From assembly GCA_964019335.1 (NCBI GenBank), contig OZ025670.1, positions 310,001-374,000 of the forward strand: DNA of 64,000 bases, in the 5' to 3' direction. Numbering within the stretch: the first letter of the stretch is position 1; every line of letters begins with the position of its first letter. This stretch comes from Diplonema japonicum (lineage: Eukaryota; Euglenozoa; Diplonemea; Diplonemida; Diplonemidae). Positions 1-9,479 of the stretch are shown here, piece after piece. The notes beneath the pieces are model-generated. The model had not been told where the DNA came from, ran no database searches, and was given only the letters and a program-made list of their open reading frames with translations. Both the position numbers and the translations under genes were made by a program.

Positions 1-1
1 G

Positions 2-802
2 AACGAAGAGCTGAGAGCGGCGAACGAAAAATACCAAGAGTTCGGGCATATGGAGGTGATGTGCGATCAGTTGAACAACATGCAGCTGGACCTGAACCAG
101 GCATTGCAAAGGGCAGCACGAGCTGAGGAAGCATTGGCTGCAAAATCCCCACCACTCAGATCTATTTCGCAACGATCAGATGCGGAGACAGGCCGGGTGG
201 AATCGGAGATCGCTTTGAAAAGCGCAGAAATGTCAAGGAAGGACACGCGTATCAAAGAGCTAGAGATGAAGTATGACCTGCAAGGACGGGAGCTTGAAAT
301 GGCGTTGGAACAAGTTGCACGGCATTATGATGAAATAAAACTTCGTGAAGAGCGTCTTGAGGTGTTCGCAAAAGACACGGTAACTCTGCAACGAAGGGTG
401 CAGGAATTACTCTCGGCGACATCAAACAGAAAGGAAACGGAGGAGATTGCAAGGCTGAAGGGCGACTTGCTCGAGGCGAAGGAGCAACACCGGCAGGTTT
501 CGATTAAGTGGAAAAGGGTAGCGACCACCCTTCAAGACGCCAAAAAGGAAGGTGACGAACTGCGAGATGCAATGAAAGTTGCAGCCAGAGAGATCACCGC
601 ACTACACCGATCGCGAGAAGAGTTTAAAGCTTTCTCCGATGACCAAAACGTGCGCGTTTCAACCAGATTGGAGGAACAGGAAGAAGAGAACAAACACCTA
701 CGCATGGAGATGCTCAAGGTTATCTCCGAGCGGAACATCTTGCACGAGGTATGATTGGCGAATGAGAAAAAAAAAAAAAAATAGGAACTAACTCGTCGCT
801 AG
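2..802 (+). CDS. Coiled-coil protein, 3' end only
   Basis: The reading frame is open from the left edge, so the start lies outside the window. The visible 250 or so residues are almost entirely charged heptad-like helix (many E, K, R, Q with spaced L), the pattern of a long coiled coil. Without an intron the frame would stop at 754. A better model splices a 36 bp GTATG...TAG intron at 749-784, giving a last exon encoding ELTRR and a TAG at 800-802. I recognise no specific family; cytoskeletal or centrosomal coiled-coil proteins are one possibility, but composition alone does not show it. Confidence 0.7.
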
Positions 803-1218
803 GATCATTTTTGTTACTATTAAAAAAAAAAAAAGTTGATATCTATTTCGTGTCAAGAGGTTTTTTTTTTCTTTTTTTTTTGTTCCCTATTTAGACAGGG
901 AGATCACACCTCCCCCCTATTTCATTTTTCCCTTTAGATAAAAAAAAAAATTAAGATTGTTGTTTCTGTAGAGAATTTATTATTCCTTTTCCCCCTTTCT
1001 CGGTACGTTTGTTTGTCACTACTATTAACAACGTGGCACGGTGCTTTTGCATTCTTCCCAGTGGGGGTGCGGTGGTTCGTATTGCCTTTTCTTTCTTCTT
1101 GTTTCCCATATTTTCTTTGGGTAGATTGTAATTTTGATATTTATTCTGACTTTGCTCTTTTGCTGCTTTGTCTTTAGCTCCTTTTTACAGTTTTTTATTT
1201 CCACACAAAACAAACACA
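803..1218. other. Intergenic, low complexity
   Basis: AT-rich spacer with several A and T runs and no convincing reading frame. Its end holds two successive pyrimidine-AG acceptors (near 1176 and 1190) followed by a leader ending CACACAAAACAAACACA. The same leader precedes paralogous genes at 28623 and 35700. Confidence 0.5.
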
Positions 1219-2724
1219 ATGTCTGCCCAAATGATTGAAGTGCCGATGAAGTTCGAGCTTGTAAGGAACGGGGAAGTGGTGGAGACGCGGAGGACGCGCC
1301 TGGTGAACCCGTCGTTCGAGGCGGTGGCGGCAGTGGGGGCTGGATGGTCGAGGGGGAAGAGCACGACGCTGCAGTACGTGGACGACGAGGGGGACCTTGT
1401 GACGATGGACACTGAGGGGGAGTGGTGCGAGTGCATGCGCTTGTGGAGAGGAGAAGGGACGCTGAAGGTCCGTCTGGTGCTCCCCTCTCTTGAGGGTGGG
1501 AAGGGTCGTGGTCCCTGCTGGTGGAGGAAGGCTGAGAGGTGCAGGAGCAGATCTAGGAGCAGGAGCCGATCAGGGAGCAGGAGCCCAACCAGAAGGTGTG
1601 GCAAGAACTATGGTGTTGCCACGTGGTGGCAGAAATGGATGGGAGATACCACTGGTATGTGGGAGGAGTTCGGCGATGATAAGGAAGAAGACTCGTGTGA
1701 GGTGACAGCTACACAAGCCGTTGTGGTGGAGAAGATCCTGAAGAAGCTTCACGGAGAGGACACGATGGTGGCCCTTGCGAGCGGGACTGTTGACGCGAAG
1801 GCCCTCGGGTGCAAAGGGTGGCTTTCTGTGAAGGTTCTGGAGGACGGTGAAGTGGACCTGGACGTGAAGGTTCGGAAGCTGTACAACATGCTGCACCAGA
1901 AGGGCCTCGACTCCTTGCACTCGAAGGATGTTGAGGCTGTGGACTGGTTCACTCTGTGCACGGAGCTGGAGCCTTCTCGGTGTGTCGGTTGGTACAACCT
2001 TTCCTGTGCTCTGCTGGTGCTGCAGGTTCCCCTTCAGAAGGGAGAGGCGGAGAAGGAGCAGGTTGTGTCACAGGCTCTGGAGGCTTTGGAAGGGGCGGTG
2101 AAGAACGGCTACAGCAAGTGGCGCCACATGGCGACCGATCCTGACCTGGAGGAAGTGAGGAAGAACCCCAGGTTCCTTGTCCTCTTTCCCGAGAGGATCG
2201 GTAGCATGTATGCCAGGAAGCACTCCCTGAAGGGACACCACAAGCAGTGTGTGAAGCGCAGCGATGAGCACCACGGGCACAGCCAGTGCAAGAAGGGGAA
2301 GAAGGAGAAGGAACAGGTTGTGACAGGGGTCCCGTGCAGCAATGGGTGCGGGTTCGAGACAACAGGTGTCTTTAGAAACTATTGCTGCAAGAAGTGTTCG
2401 AAGGGGAAGGGGCATGGGAAGAAGTGTAGACAGCAGCTTGTTGCGCAGACTGCCCCCGAGACCGACTCGTCGGGCACTACCACTGAGCCCTCTTTGGTGG
2501 AACTTCCCGTGCCGGAGCTGTCTGCACCTGAGCCTGAAGTTATTCCCGTTCAAGAAGTGCCCGTTCCTGTGGAGGTGGCGGCACCTGCTCCTGCGGAGAT
2601 GGAGTACGCACAGCAGATCACCGCCCTGCAGGGGATGGGGTTCCCTGTCGACGCAGCCCTGCTTGCCGCCCTCAAGACACACAACGGCGACCTCATGGCA
2701 GTCGTGAACGGCATCCTCATGTGA
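1219..2724 (+). CDS. PB1-RS-TPR-Cys module-UBA protein, copy 1
   Basis: 501 residues. Residues 1-90 form a PB1 domain: a basic beta-1 with the RR pair (ETRRTR) and the acidic OPCA stretch YVDDEGDLVTMDTEGEW, so both interaction faces are present. A short RS-dipeptide tract (about 105-125) follows, then a helical segment ending in DPDLEEVRKNPRF, the usual end of a TPR-like fold, then one Cys/His module (C-x3-C...YCC-x2-C...H-x3-C, about 390-420), a Pro/Glu-rich linker and a C-terminal UBA with the MGF loop (about 460-501). PB1 plus zinc-binding module plus UBA is the plan of p62/SQSTM1 and NBR1 autophagy receptors; that role is inferred. The start at 1219 is chosen over 1168 because paralogs begin with the same MSAQMIEVP after the same leader. 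The segment after the RS tract differs from later copies. Confidence 0.85.
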   Translation: MSAQMIEVPMKFELVRNGEVVETRRTRLVNPSFEAVAAVGAGWSRGKSTTLQYVDDEGDLVTMDTEGEWCECMRLWRGEGTLKVRLVLPSLEGGKGRGPCWWRKAERCRSRSRSRSRSGSRSPTRRCGKNYGVATWWQKWMGDTTGMWEEFGDDKEEDSCEVTATQAVVVEKILKKLHGEDTMVALASGTVDAKALGCKGWLSVKVLEDGEVDLDVKVRKLYNMLHQKGLDSLHSKDVEAVDWFTLCTELEPSRCVGWYNLSCALLVLQVPLQKGEAEKEQVVSQALEALEGAVKNGYSKWRHMATDPDLEEVRKNPRFLVLFPERIGSMYARKHSLKGHHKQCVKRSDEHHGHSQCKKGKKEKEQVVTGVPCSNGCGFETTGVFRNYCCKKCSKGKGHGKKCRQQLVAQTAPETDSSGTTTEPSLVELPVPELSAPEPEVIPVQEVPVPVEVAAPAPAEMEYAQQITALQGMGFPVDAALLAALKTHNGDLMAVVNGILM

Positions 2725-3090
2725 AGCACCCATGGACCACTACTCGTGTTGTTTGGAAAGTAAGAAACGTTATTTTTTCTAAAAAAAAACGAAGAATAAT
2801 TTGTAAGAATGGCGGAGGAGGGGGGGGGGGGGGGATAAAGAAAACACACACCAATTTCTTTTTTTTTTTATACTCTGCTTCGTTTTCTTTCTCTTTTCTT
2901 CATCTTTTTCCTAGCCCCCTTTGTTTTTTTTTTATTATTTTGGAAGGAAAAAAAAAAGAATACCAAAACCTATTGGGAGAAAAAAAAAAAAAAAAAAAAA
3001 AAAACCTCTTTGTTTTCTATCCCAACATCCACATCTAATCAAAAAAAAAAAAAGAGAGAGGAGGTGGAAGGGGGAAGGAAGAAAAAAAAA
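2725..3090. other. Intergenic, homopolymer-rich
   Basis: Contains a run of about 13 G near 2820, a 20+ A run near 2980-3004 and T-rich tracts. No gene is seen. Confidence 0.5.
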
Positions 3091-3976
3091 ATGTTGGATG
3101 ACAGGTTGTCGAGCTTGTTTGGAAGCGAAAGGGGCAGCGAGTTAACCCAGCTGTGCAGGTCATATGGCGTTGACGACGAAGCAGATTTGGAGATGAAGAT
3201 AAAGGAAGACCTTCCAATTTTCAGCGAGGAGGAGCTGGATATTATGAAACGGGAGTTTGGGGGAGGACGGGAGAGACACCGACAGCGTAAAGAACACACT
3301 GTAATCAACAATGAACATCTTGACGGCGAAACAGAGGATATGATACAGAATTTCATAAACCAAGCCGACTCCGAGACTGACCGGGAACCCCTAGCTAACG
3401 CTCTGCGTGGCATTGGCAAACCAGACGCAGTCGCCGTAATGCGTAAAGACTACCGGGAAGCAAGGTGCTTCACAGCCCTCGCATTCACCACCATCGGCTC
3501 GTTTCGTACAAAACAGAGAGTCCGTAGATTTGTAGAAGAGAATCGGTTAGAAGGCGAAACCGATGTGGTCGATGCTTTGCACCGCTTAAAGCCCCGTGAT
3601 GTGGCAGGCTGTTTGAAACCCCTTACAGAGGCGCGGGACCCCATCGCGGTTATCCGAGCAAGGATTAACAGGGTTCTCAGGGAGCTGGGGAGACCCGTCC
3701 TCCGTAGCAACAACAGGGACAGGCGGGAACGTGATGTTGGTAGAAAACGCCGGCGATCGTCCTCAGAATCCCGAAGCGGGCGGGACCGGAAACGAACAGC
3801 ACGCCGACGTGCATCCTCTGAAAGCGTGTCATGTGACAGTCAGTATGGGAAAAAAAAAAAAAAAAAAAGAAAAAAACACCTCTTTCAGGGACATTGATCA
3901 GCACACTGCTCGGATCGATGAATTCGTGCGGGAAAATTGTAATGACGATGCTGTGGTATTTTTTTTGGGTGACAAC

Positions 3977-4007
<31 letters not shown>

Positions 4008-4348
4008 AGCGCACACTTCAAAACCTGAAGGAGCTCCCCATGCGTGCCGCGGTGAAGATCATGGCGAAGGACCTCAGCACTGCGAAGAACAAAACCGCTG
4101 TCATCTTCTCGAGGATCAACGACGCACGGTCTGCCGGGCCCAGGACCGCGGAGAGGATCGACGCGTACTGCCGGAAGAATAGACTCGACGACGACACCGA
4201 GGACAGGCTGCGATGCCTTCCCAAGTTAGAGGCACTGTACGTAATGGATAAGGACTATTCCCACCTGAAGGACCCAAACAGCATGGTGCTCGCAAGCTGT
4301 AAGAACGCGAAGGGTGCTGAGGACTATATTTCGAGGTACAATGCGGGG

Positions 4349-4379
<31 letters not shown>

Positions 4380-4765
4380 ACGATCGAGTAGAGAGTTTTA
4401 TTAAGGGCCTTGACATCTCTGAAGAGGAGGAGTCGGCCCTCAGAATAGCTGACTCGAAAACATTCAAAAAAATCATGAAGAAGGCAGACACCAATGATAA
4501 AAACGAAACGCTCAGCAGAATCAGCAAATACGTGAAAACTGTTACAGTGTGCAGGAATGAAGACGATCCGGTCATAGGTCTCGATTTTCTTCCATGCACC
4601 ACCATCATCAACAAAACAATGGATGGTACGCCTGCTGAACGGGCTGGGATCAGGAGTGGCTGGCGTGTGCTTGCTGTCAACGATCGGCCAATTCTGTCAA
4701 AAGAAGAAGCCGCAAATCTTGCCGGTACACTGCCAACCTTCACCATAACCCTGTCAACTGTTTGA
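3091..4765 (+). CDS. Five-repeat helical protein with C-terminal PDZ domain
   Basis: Joined exons 3091-3842, 3889-3955, 4007-4335 and 4378-4765 give 511 residues. Introns of 46, 51 and 42 bp each consist mainly of an A run between GTA and AG. The protein holds about five 45-residue repeats of the pattern F-[IV]-x-E-N-R-L-[DE]...D-x-x-x-A-[KR]-[DN]-P...R-I-[ND], with a basic/Ser-Arg segment (about 215-250) between the second and third. Residues about 435-511 form a PDZ domain (IGLDFLP carboxylate loop, TPAERAGIRSGWRVLAVND). PDZ domains bind C-terminal peptides; the repeats resemble ones I associate with proteins of unknown function in alveolates and other protists. The start follows an A-rich leader and begins MLDDRL. 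Two introns are multiples of three without stops, so their retention would insert poly-lysine. Confidence 0.75.
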
Positions 4766-4813
4766 GATTTTTTTTTTTTTTTTTTAAACCAGCCCCCTTT
4801 TTAAGTGTGTGAT

Positions 4814-4859
<46 letters not shown>

Positions 4860-5379
4860 TAGAAAGAAAGAGAAATCGCTCCACCCCCCTTTCCTGGTTT
4901 TAGAAGAAGAAGAAGAAGAAAAGTGTTTGGGTGAAGAAAAAAAAAGGAAAAAAAAAAGAGGGAGATAACCCCGTACTCTCTCTCTGCCGGTTTAAGTATT
5001 TTTTTTAAAGGGGTGGGTCCTCAAGTGGGATTTGCCCCTTTAAAAACATCGCTTTTTTTTTTTAACTGGAACAAGTAAGCAAAACTTTGAAAGACACAAA
5101 TTTGTTTAATGCAAGAGTAGAGGGACAGCTTTGTCCGTTTAACAAACCCCTTCTGTCGATGAAAAACGGCCCGCACAAAAAGAAAAAAAAAAGAAAAAAA
5201 GAAAAAAAAAACAATCAGCCGACTCTTTTTCTTTTCTTTTTTTTTTTCTTCTTCTTCTTCGGAGTGTTCACTTTATTTTTTTCACCCTTACTCTTATTTT
5301 TTTTTTGTTCATTCGATGGATCACAGTGAAAACCCGAAGTGAGGCGACAAAAAAAAAAAGGAGGGAGGGGGGGGAAAAA
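4766..5379. other. Intergenic, homopolymer-rich
   Basis: Holds a 35-base A run (4823-4857), A/G-rich purine tracts and T-rich tracts. No credible gene or structured RNA is seen. Confidence 0.5.
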
Positions 5380-7628
5380 ATGGCATTTTCTGACTCAGAC
5401 CACAGCATGGAAGAAGAGGTTAAAAGTGAAGAGTCGGACCATGATAAACTCTCGTGGACAGGGACAGGGACGGGTTCTGCCACCCCGCGGAGAATGCTAC
5501 GCCCGAGCAGAAGGTTGTCTCAGAGAAGCGACGGCAGCTCCACTTTGCGTAGAACGTCAATGCAAGCCAGCCCAATGAACGGAAAGGGCCACCGGCGAAC
5601 ATATAGCGCTCAGTCAAATTATTCAAACGATTTGGAAACAAATTCATTGGACGCTTCTGATAACGATTCCTCACCGCGCACACCATCGAATCACGCTTTG
5701 CCTCCAAAGGCATCACGGAAAGCTCAGGAAACAACTCCGGCACCGGTTCCGAAGCTCGATCTTAACCCAATATCCTCCCTCGGGTCACTCCGCATAGGTG
5801 GGGCAGCGGGCGCTGCAAAAATTCTTATCTCCCCACCAATGGGCCTTAAAAAACACGAGGATCCGAAACAAGGAGATGACGCATTGGTGTTCAGCCCACT
5901 GTGCGGTTCGACTACCACAGGAACGGCAACAGCACAGCATTCACCTCCTCTTTCAGTAAAGACACCTCAGTCGATGTTGTCGCCTTTTTCACCAGGGACA
6001 CCAAACATGCCTTCTCCTCATTCTCCCGCAACACCAGAGTGTCATGATGTGGAGCCGCCTGCTGTGGACGAGCCTGATGCGAATATCGATGAGACAGACT
6101 TGGCGAGTACAAGTTCTGGTTCGTCATGTGACGGTACAGGGGCTTTCAACGACACTGTTGGGGATAGTTTCATTGATTTCAGCGGCCCTGCCAGTCAAGC
6201 TACCATCCCTGTCGATACTAGCTTCTCTCAGGAAGGCTCCACCTTCTCCCAACTTCTGCGTGACCGGGCTGCTAAAGGCGGGCCTCGACAGGCGTTGTCC
6301 AAGCACAAACCCACCCCCGTTTCCCTTCCCGCCCCAGCTCATTCTCCCGAGAAAAGCCCTGACAACAACGTGTCTCACAACATGCCGTTTGACCCTTCCG
6401 ATTCCAGTCGCTTGGACGCTGCTTTGAAGAAAATCGCGGAACAAGAAGTATGTTGCGGGATTTTTTTTAAAAAAAAAAAATAATAATAATAAGAAAAAAA
6501 AAAATTTTTTTTTTGATCTACAGCGAATGATAGAACAGCTTACGCAAACGAATGGTGCGTTGACCAAGAAGGTTAGGACCGCGGAGGCGGACCTGCAGCG
6601 GGTTATCGCTCAGCAAGCGGACGTGATGGGGAGGCTGAATCATGAGATAGAGATTGAAAGATCGAAATCCCCGAGAGGCACACCGCGGGGGACACCGAGG
6701 GACGAGGTATCATGTTCTTTTTTTCTTTTTTTTTTTTTTTTTTTTGACGGCGACCAAGCTGAAAGGACTGAGAGAAGATTACCGGAAAGAAAGGATTGGA
6801 AGATATAGGCACGCCACCGCGGCGGGCCGTTGCTAACCACTTCGTTCCTATCATAGTGAATTTTTTTTTTTTTTTTTTTTGATGTTCCAAAAAAAAAAAG
6901 ATTAAAAAATAAAAATAAAACAGTCAAGAGCTTCGGACTTTCAAATAGCAGACTTGAAGATTACGATCGCTGATAAACAAGTGTGTTTCTCTTTTTTTTT
7001 TTTTTTCCCCTCCCAGGAAAAAAAAAAAAAAAAAAAAAAATAGAATGAAATCTGTGACTTGAAGGATGCTGTACAGCGCTTAAAGGCCAGAACTCATGAG
7101 GATGTCTCTGTAAGCGAGGAAAAACTCCAAAAAGCGAGATCAGAAATGGATGCATTAGAAGAGCGACGGAAAGAAGTCGAGAAGGAGCAGGTTGCGGCAG
7201 AGTGCCGCCGTGTTGACGCACAGCGTGAGTTCGAGGAGATGGAGGCCAAGGTGAAGAGTTTGAAGGAGAAGCATGGGAGGCTGGATGATGATGTGGCTGA
7301 TATGGAAAGGAAGCTCAAGAAGGAACGGTTGATGAATAAACAGAATAACAGGCAGCGAGAAGAAGAAGAACGGCGGTCATCTACTCCAAGAGTGAGCTCC
7401 GAGGCGGAGGCTGAATATCAGCGTGCGAACCACCGTCTTACTTCAGAACTAGCTGATATCAAAGCTTCTTATGCTTGGGCAGAGACATGCCTGGACCGAC
7501 TGGGCATACAGTCGTCAATGTGGAGCAACCCAGCAACCACCCCACCCCCTGCACTCCTTTCTTCTGCCCGCCTCCGGCAGGACCGGCTGGTCTGTGTTTC
7601 CCTTACATCCGAAAAACCGCAAATGTAG
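5380..7628 (+). CDS. Serine/proline-rich protein with C-terminal coiled coil
   Basis: Exon 1 (5380-6447) encodes a disordered S/P/T-rich region with many SP and TP sites, likely phosphorylated. A 76 bp intron (6448-6523, GTATGT...CTACAG) leads to exon 6524-6706 (coiled coil, IEQLTQTNGALTKKV). The middle is uncertain: a short exon near 6767-6830 (KLKGLREDYRKER) may exist, then an exon at about 6930-6979 (SDFQIADLKITIADKQ), an intron at 6980-7043 and a final exon 7044-7628 with a strong coiled coil (KEVEKEQVAAECRR, MERKLKKERLM). The frames of the last two exons agree. I cannot settle the joins between 6707 and 6930 by eye. The start at 5380 follows a purine leader. No family is recognised; a scaffold or cytoskeletal role is only suggested by composition. 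Confidence 0.6.
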
Positions 7629-7974
7629 CATAATAGAAGGAAAAAAAGTTTTTTTTTTCCCCTGTTCTCTAACCTTTACTTTGTTTCTCACCCTCCCATC
7701 CCCTCTCTCCCTTACCAAATAAAAAAAAAAAAGGGAAAAACTTTTTTATGTCCCCCCCTTTTTTTTTCCTCCTAAGTAGTTTAGCATGTTCTTTTTTTTC
7801 TTCTTTTCCCCTATTCTTCGTTTCTTCCTTTGTATTTTTCTCTGTTCTCAGACATCAGAGGAAAAAAAAAAGAATAAAAGATTATGTTCCCCCCAAGTAT
7901 CGCCGTCGTTTAAAAGAAGAAAAAGAAACATCCAGTGGGGGGAGGGGGCAAGAAGAAGGGGAAACAAAAATACA
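7629..7974. other. Intergenic with acceptor site
   Basis: T-rich spacer. A long pyrimidine tract ends in TTCTCAG near 7850 and is followed by a purine-rich leader of about 120 bases before the next start codon. No gene is seen. Confidence 0.45.
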
Positions 7975-9303
7975 ATGCCGCCTGTGCCGCCGCCACCGCC
8001 GGGTGCTAAGGGAGGCCCACCTCCCCCTCCTGGGGGGAAAGGGGCGCCCCCACCTCCCCCTCCGGGGGGGAAAGGAGCCCCCCCACCCCCTCCTGGGGGG
8101 AAGGGTCCCCCCGCACCCCCGGGGGGTGCGGCACCTCCGCCTGCGCCAAAGCCAGGTGCTAAAAAAACAGTGAAAAAAGCGAACCCTGGTGCATTATTAG
8201 CAGAGCTGGCTGCAGGGGGGTTCAAATTAAAGAAGACAGTTACAGTGGACAAGTCAAAGAACTTACCTGATCCGCAGTTCATGGAAAAGAAACAGGTGGC
8301 TGCACCCCCACCACCCTCAGGTGGTCCCCCACCACCCCCTCCTGGGGGGAAGGGGCCCCCACCACCCCCGGGGGGTGCGGCACCTCCGCCTGCGCCAAAG
8401 CCAGGTGCTAAAAAAACAGTGAAAAAAGCGAACCCCGGGGCACTATTAGCAGAGCTGTCTGCAGGGGGGTTCAAATTAAAGAAGACAGTTACAGTGGACA
8501 AGTCAAAGAACTTACCTGATCCGCAGTTCATGGAAAAGAAGCAGGTGGCTGCACCCCCACCACCTGCAGGTGGTCCTCCACCACCCGCAGCTGCTCCTCC
8601 ACCTACAACTAGCCTTCCACCCACAGCTCCGCCTCCAAAGCACCAGACATTGCTGCCGGATACCAGGTTAAGCGGAAGAGGGTGGGAAGTGGCTATGATG
8701 GCCGAGTCGGCCGTCGAGCGGTTCAACAAAGACAGTGGGCTGCTTACGCAGACATTTATCAAGGAGCTGCTGTACATGGAAGCAGAGTGGCGCATGGACG
8801 TATGTCACGCCACCATCAAACACAACACACAGGCGGAGACCAAAGAGAGACGAGAGCGGAGAGAGCTCAGTATGGAAGAGCTGCAAGAGGTGGATGGCAT
8901 GCGGGCAGCTGAGTCCGTGAGCATAGGTGAGAAATTGGGAGGCTACAGCCCAAACGGGTCGGGTGAGCTAGCCTCGTATCTAAGAGCCGATGCACCGTAC
9001 GCAAGGCCGTCGACACGGGACAAAGGTTTCGAGCTGGCAGCCCTGATGGCACGAACACCGCCTGCTCCGCGGACTGACCACAGGGCCTCCTTCTACCGCC
9101 CCCAGGTACAGCAATCTTACAATGCAGAGCTTAGCGCGCTCCAATCAGCTATTTCCGCTGCCCGTGCCAGAAGCCCTCACACGTCCTTGCATGCTTATAA
9201 CCCCCCCTCAAACCATCCGCGGCCAGGCCTCCAGACCTACTACACCGCAGAGGGCGCACGCTACTTCTACGATCCTGTCTCGGGTGAGACGCGATGGGCT
9301 TGA
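7975..9303 (+). CDS. WH2/polyproline actin-binding protein
   Basis: 442 residues. The N-terminal 215 residues alternate polyproline blocks (PPPPPGGKG type, profilin or SH3 ligands) with two near-identical WH2-like motifs, each LLAEL[AS]AGGFKLKKT followed by VTVDKSKNLPDPQFMEKKQ. WH2 motifs bind monomeric actin, so a WIP/verprolin- or WASP-like role in actin assembly is likely. The middle is helical and charged. The last 25 residues (YYTAEGARYFYDPVSGETRW) look like the second half of a WW domain with Y in place of the first Trp. No acidic Arp2/3-binding tail and no WH1 domain are visible, so it is not a standard WASP. The start at 7975 is preferred to earlier in-frame codons that would add poly-Phe. 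Confidence 0.75.
   Translation: MPPVPPPPPGAKGGPPPPPGGKGAPPPPPPGGKGAPPPPPGGKGPPAPPGGAAPPPAPKPGAKKTVKKANPGALLAELAAGGFKLKKTVTVDKSKNLPDPQFMEKKQVAAPPPPSGGPPPPPPGGKGPPPPPGGAAPPPAPKPGAKKTVKKANPGALLAELSAGGFKLKKTVTVDKSKNLPDPQFMEKKQVAAPPPPAGGPPPPAAAPPPTTSLPPTAPPPKHQTLLPDTRLSGRGWEVAMMAESAVERFNKDSGLLTQTFIKELLYMEAEWRMDVCHATIKHNTQAETKERRERRELSMEELQEVDGMRAAESVSIGEKLGGYSPNGSGELASYLRADAPYARPSTRDKGFELAALMARTPPAPRTDHRASFYRPQVQQSYNAELSALQSAISAARARSPHTSLHAYNPPSNHPRPGLQTYYTAEGARYFYDPVSGETRWA
8130..8572 (+). repeat. Tandem repeat encoding the two WH2 units
   Basis: Two units of about 180-190 bases, starting near 8130 and near 8374, are almost identical at the DNA level. Only a few substitutions are visible (for example CTGGCT versus CTGTCT before the Gly run). 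This points to a recent internal duplication. Confidence 0.75.
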
Positions 9304-9479
9304 TTTCTTTATTCCTTCTTTCTTTTCTTTGTAAAATTTTTACTTTTTTGTGAACCCCTATGAACCCCCCCCCCTCCCCTCTTTCCCCCTTGCCTGCCCT
9401 GCGATTTCTGCTACATTATTACTTTTTTTGTGTTTGTTCCTGCCCGCATAACAAAAAAACCCCCCGCTTAGCCAATGAA

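Noticed and set aside
1185-1604. Long antisense frames opposite the PB1/UBA genes, repeated at each copy
   Set aside because: They are shadows of the GC-rich sense coding sequence and repeat only because the sense genes are duplicated.
5087-5329. 80-codon frame ahead of the Ser/Pro coiled-coil gene
   Set aside because: Its second half is poly-Lys and poly-Phe from spacer runs and it lacks a leader of the usual form.
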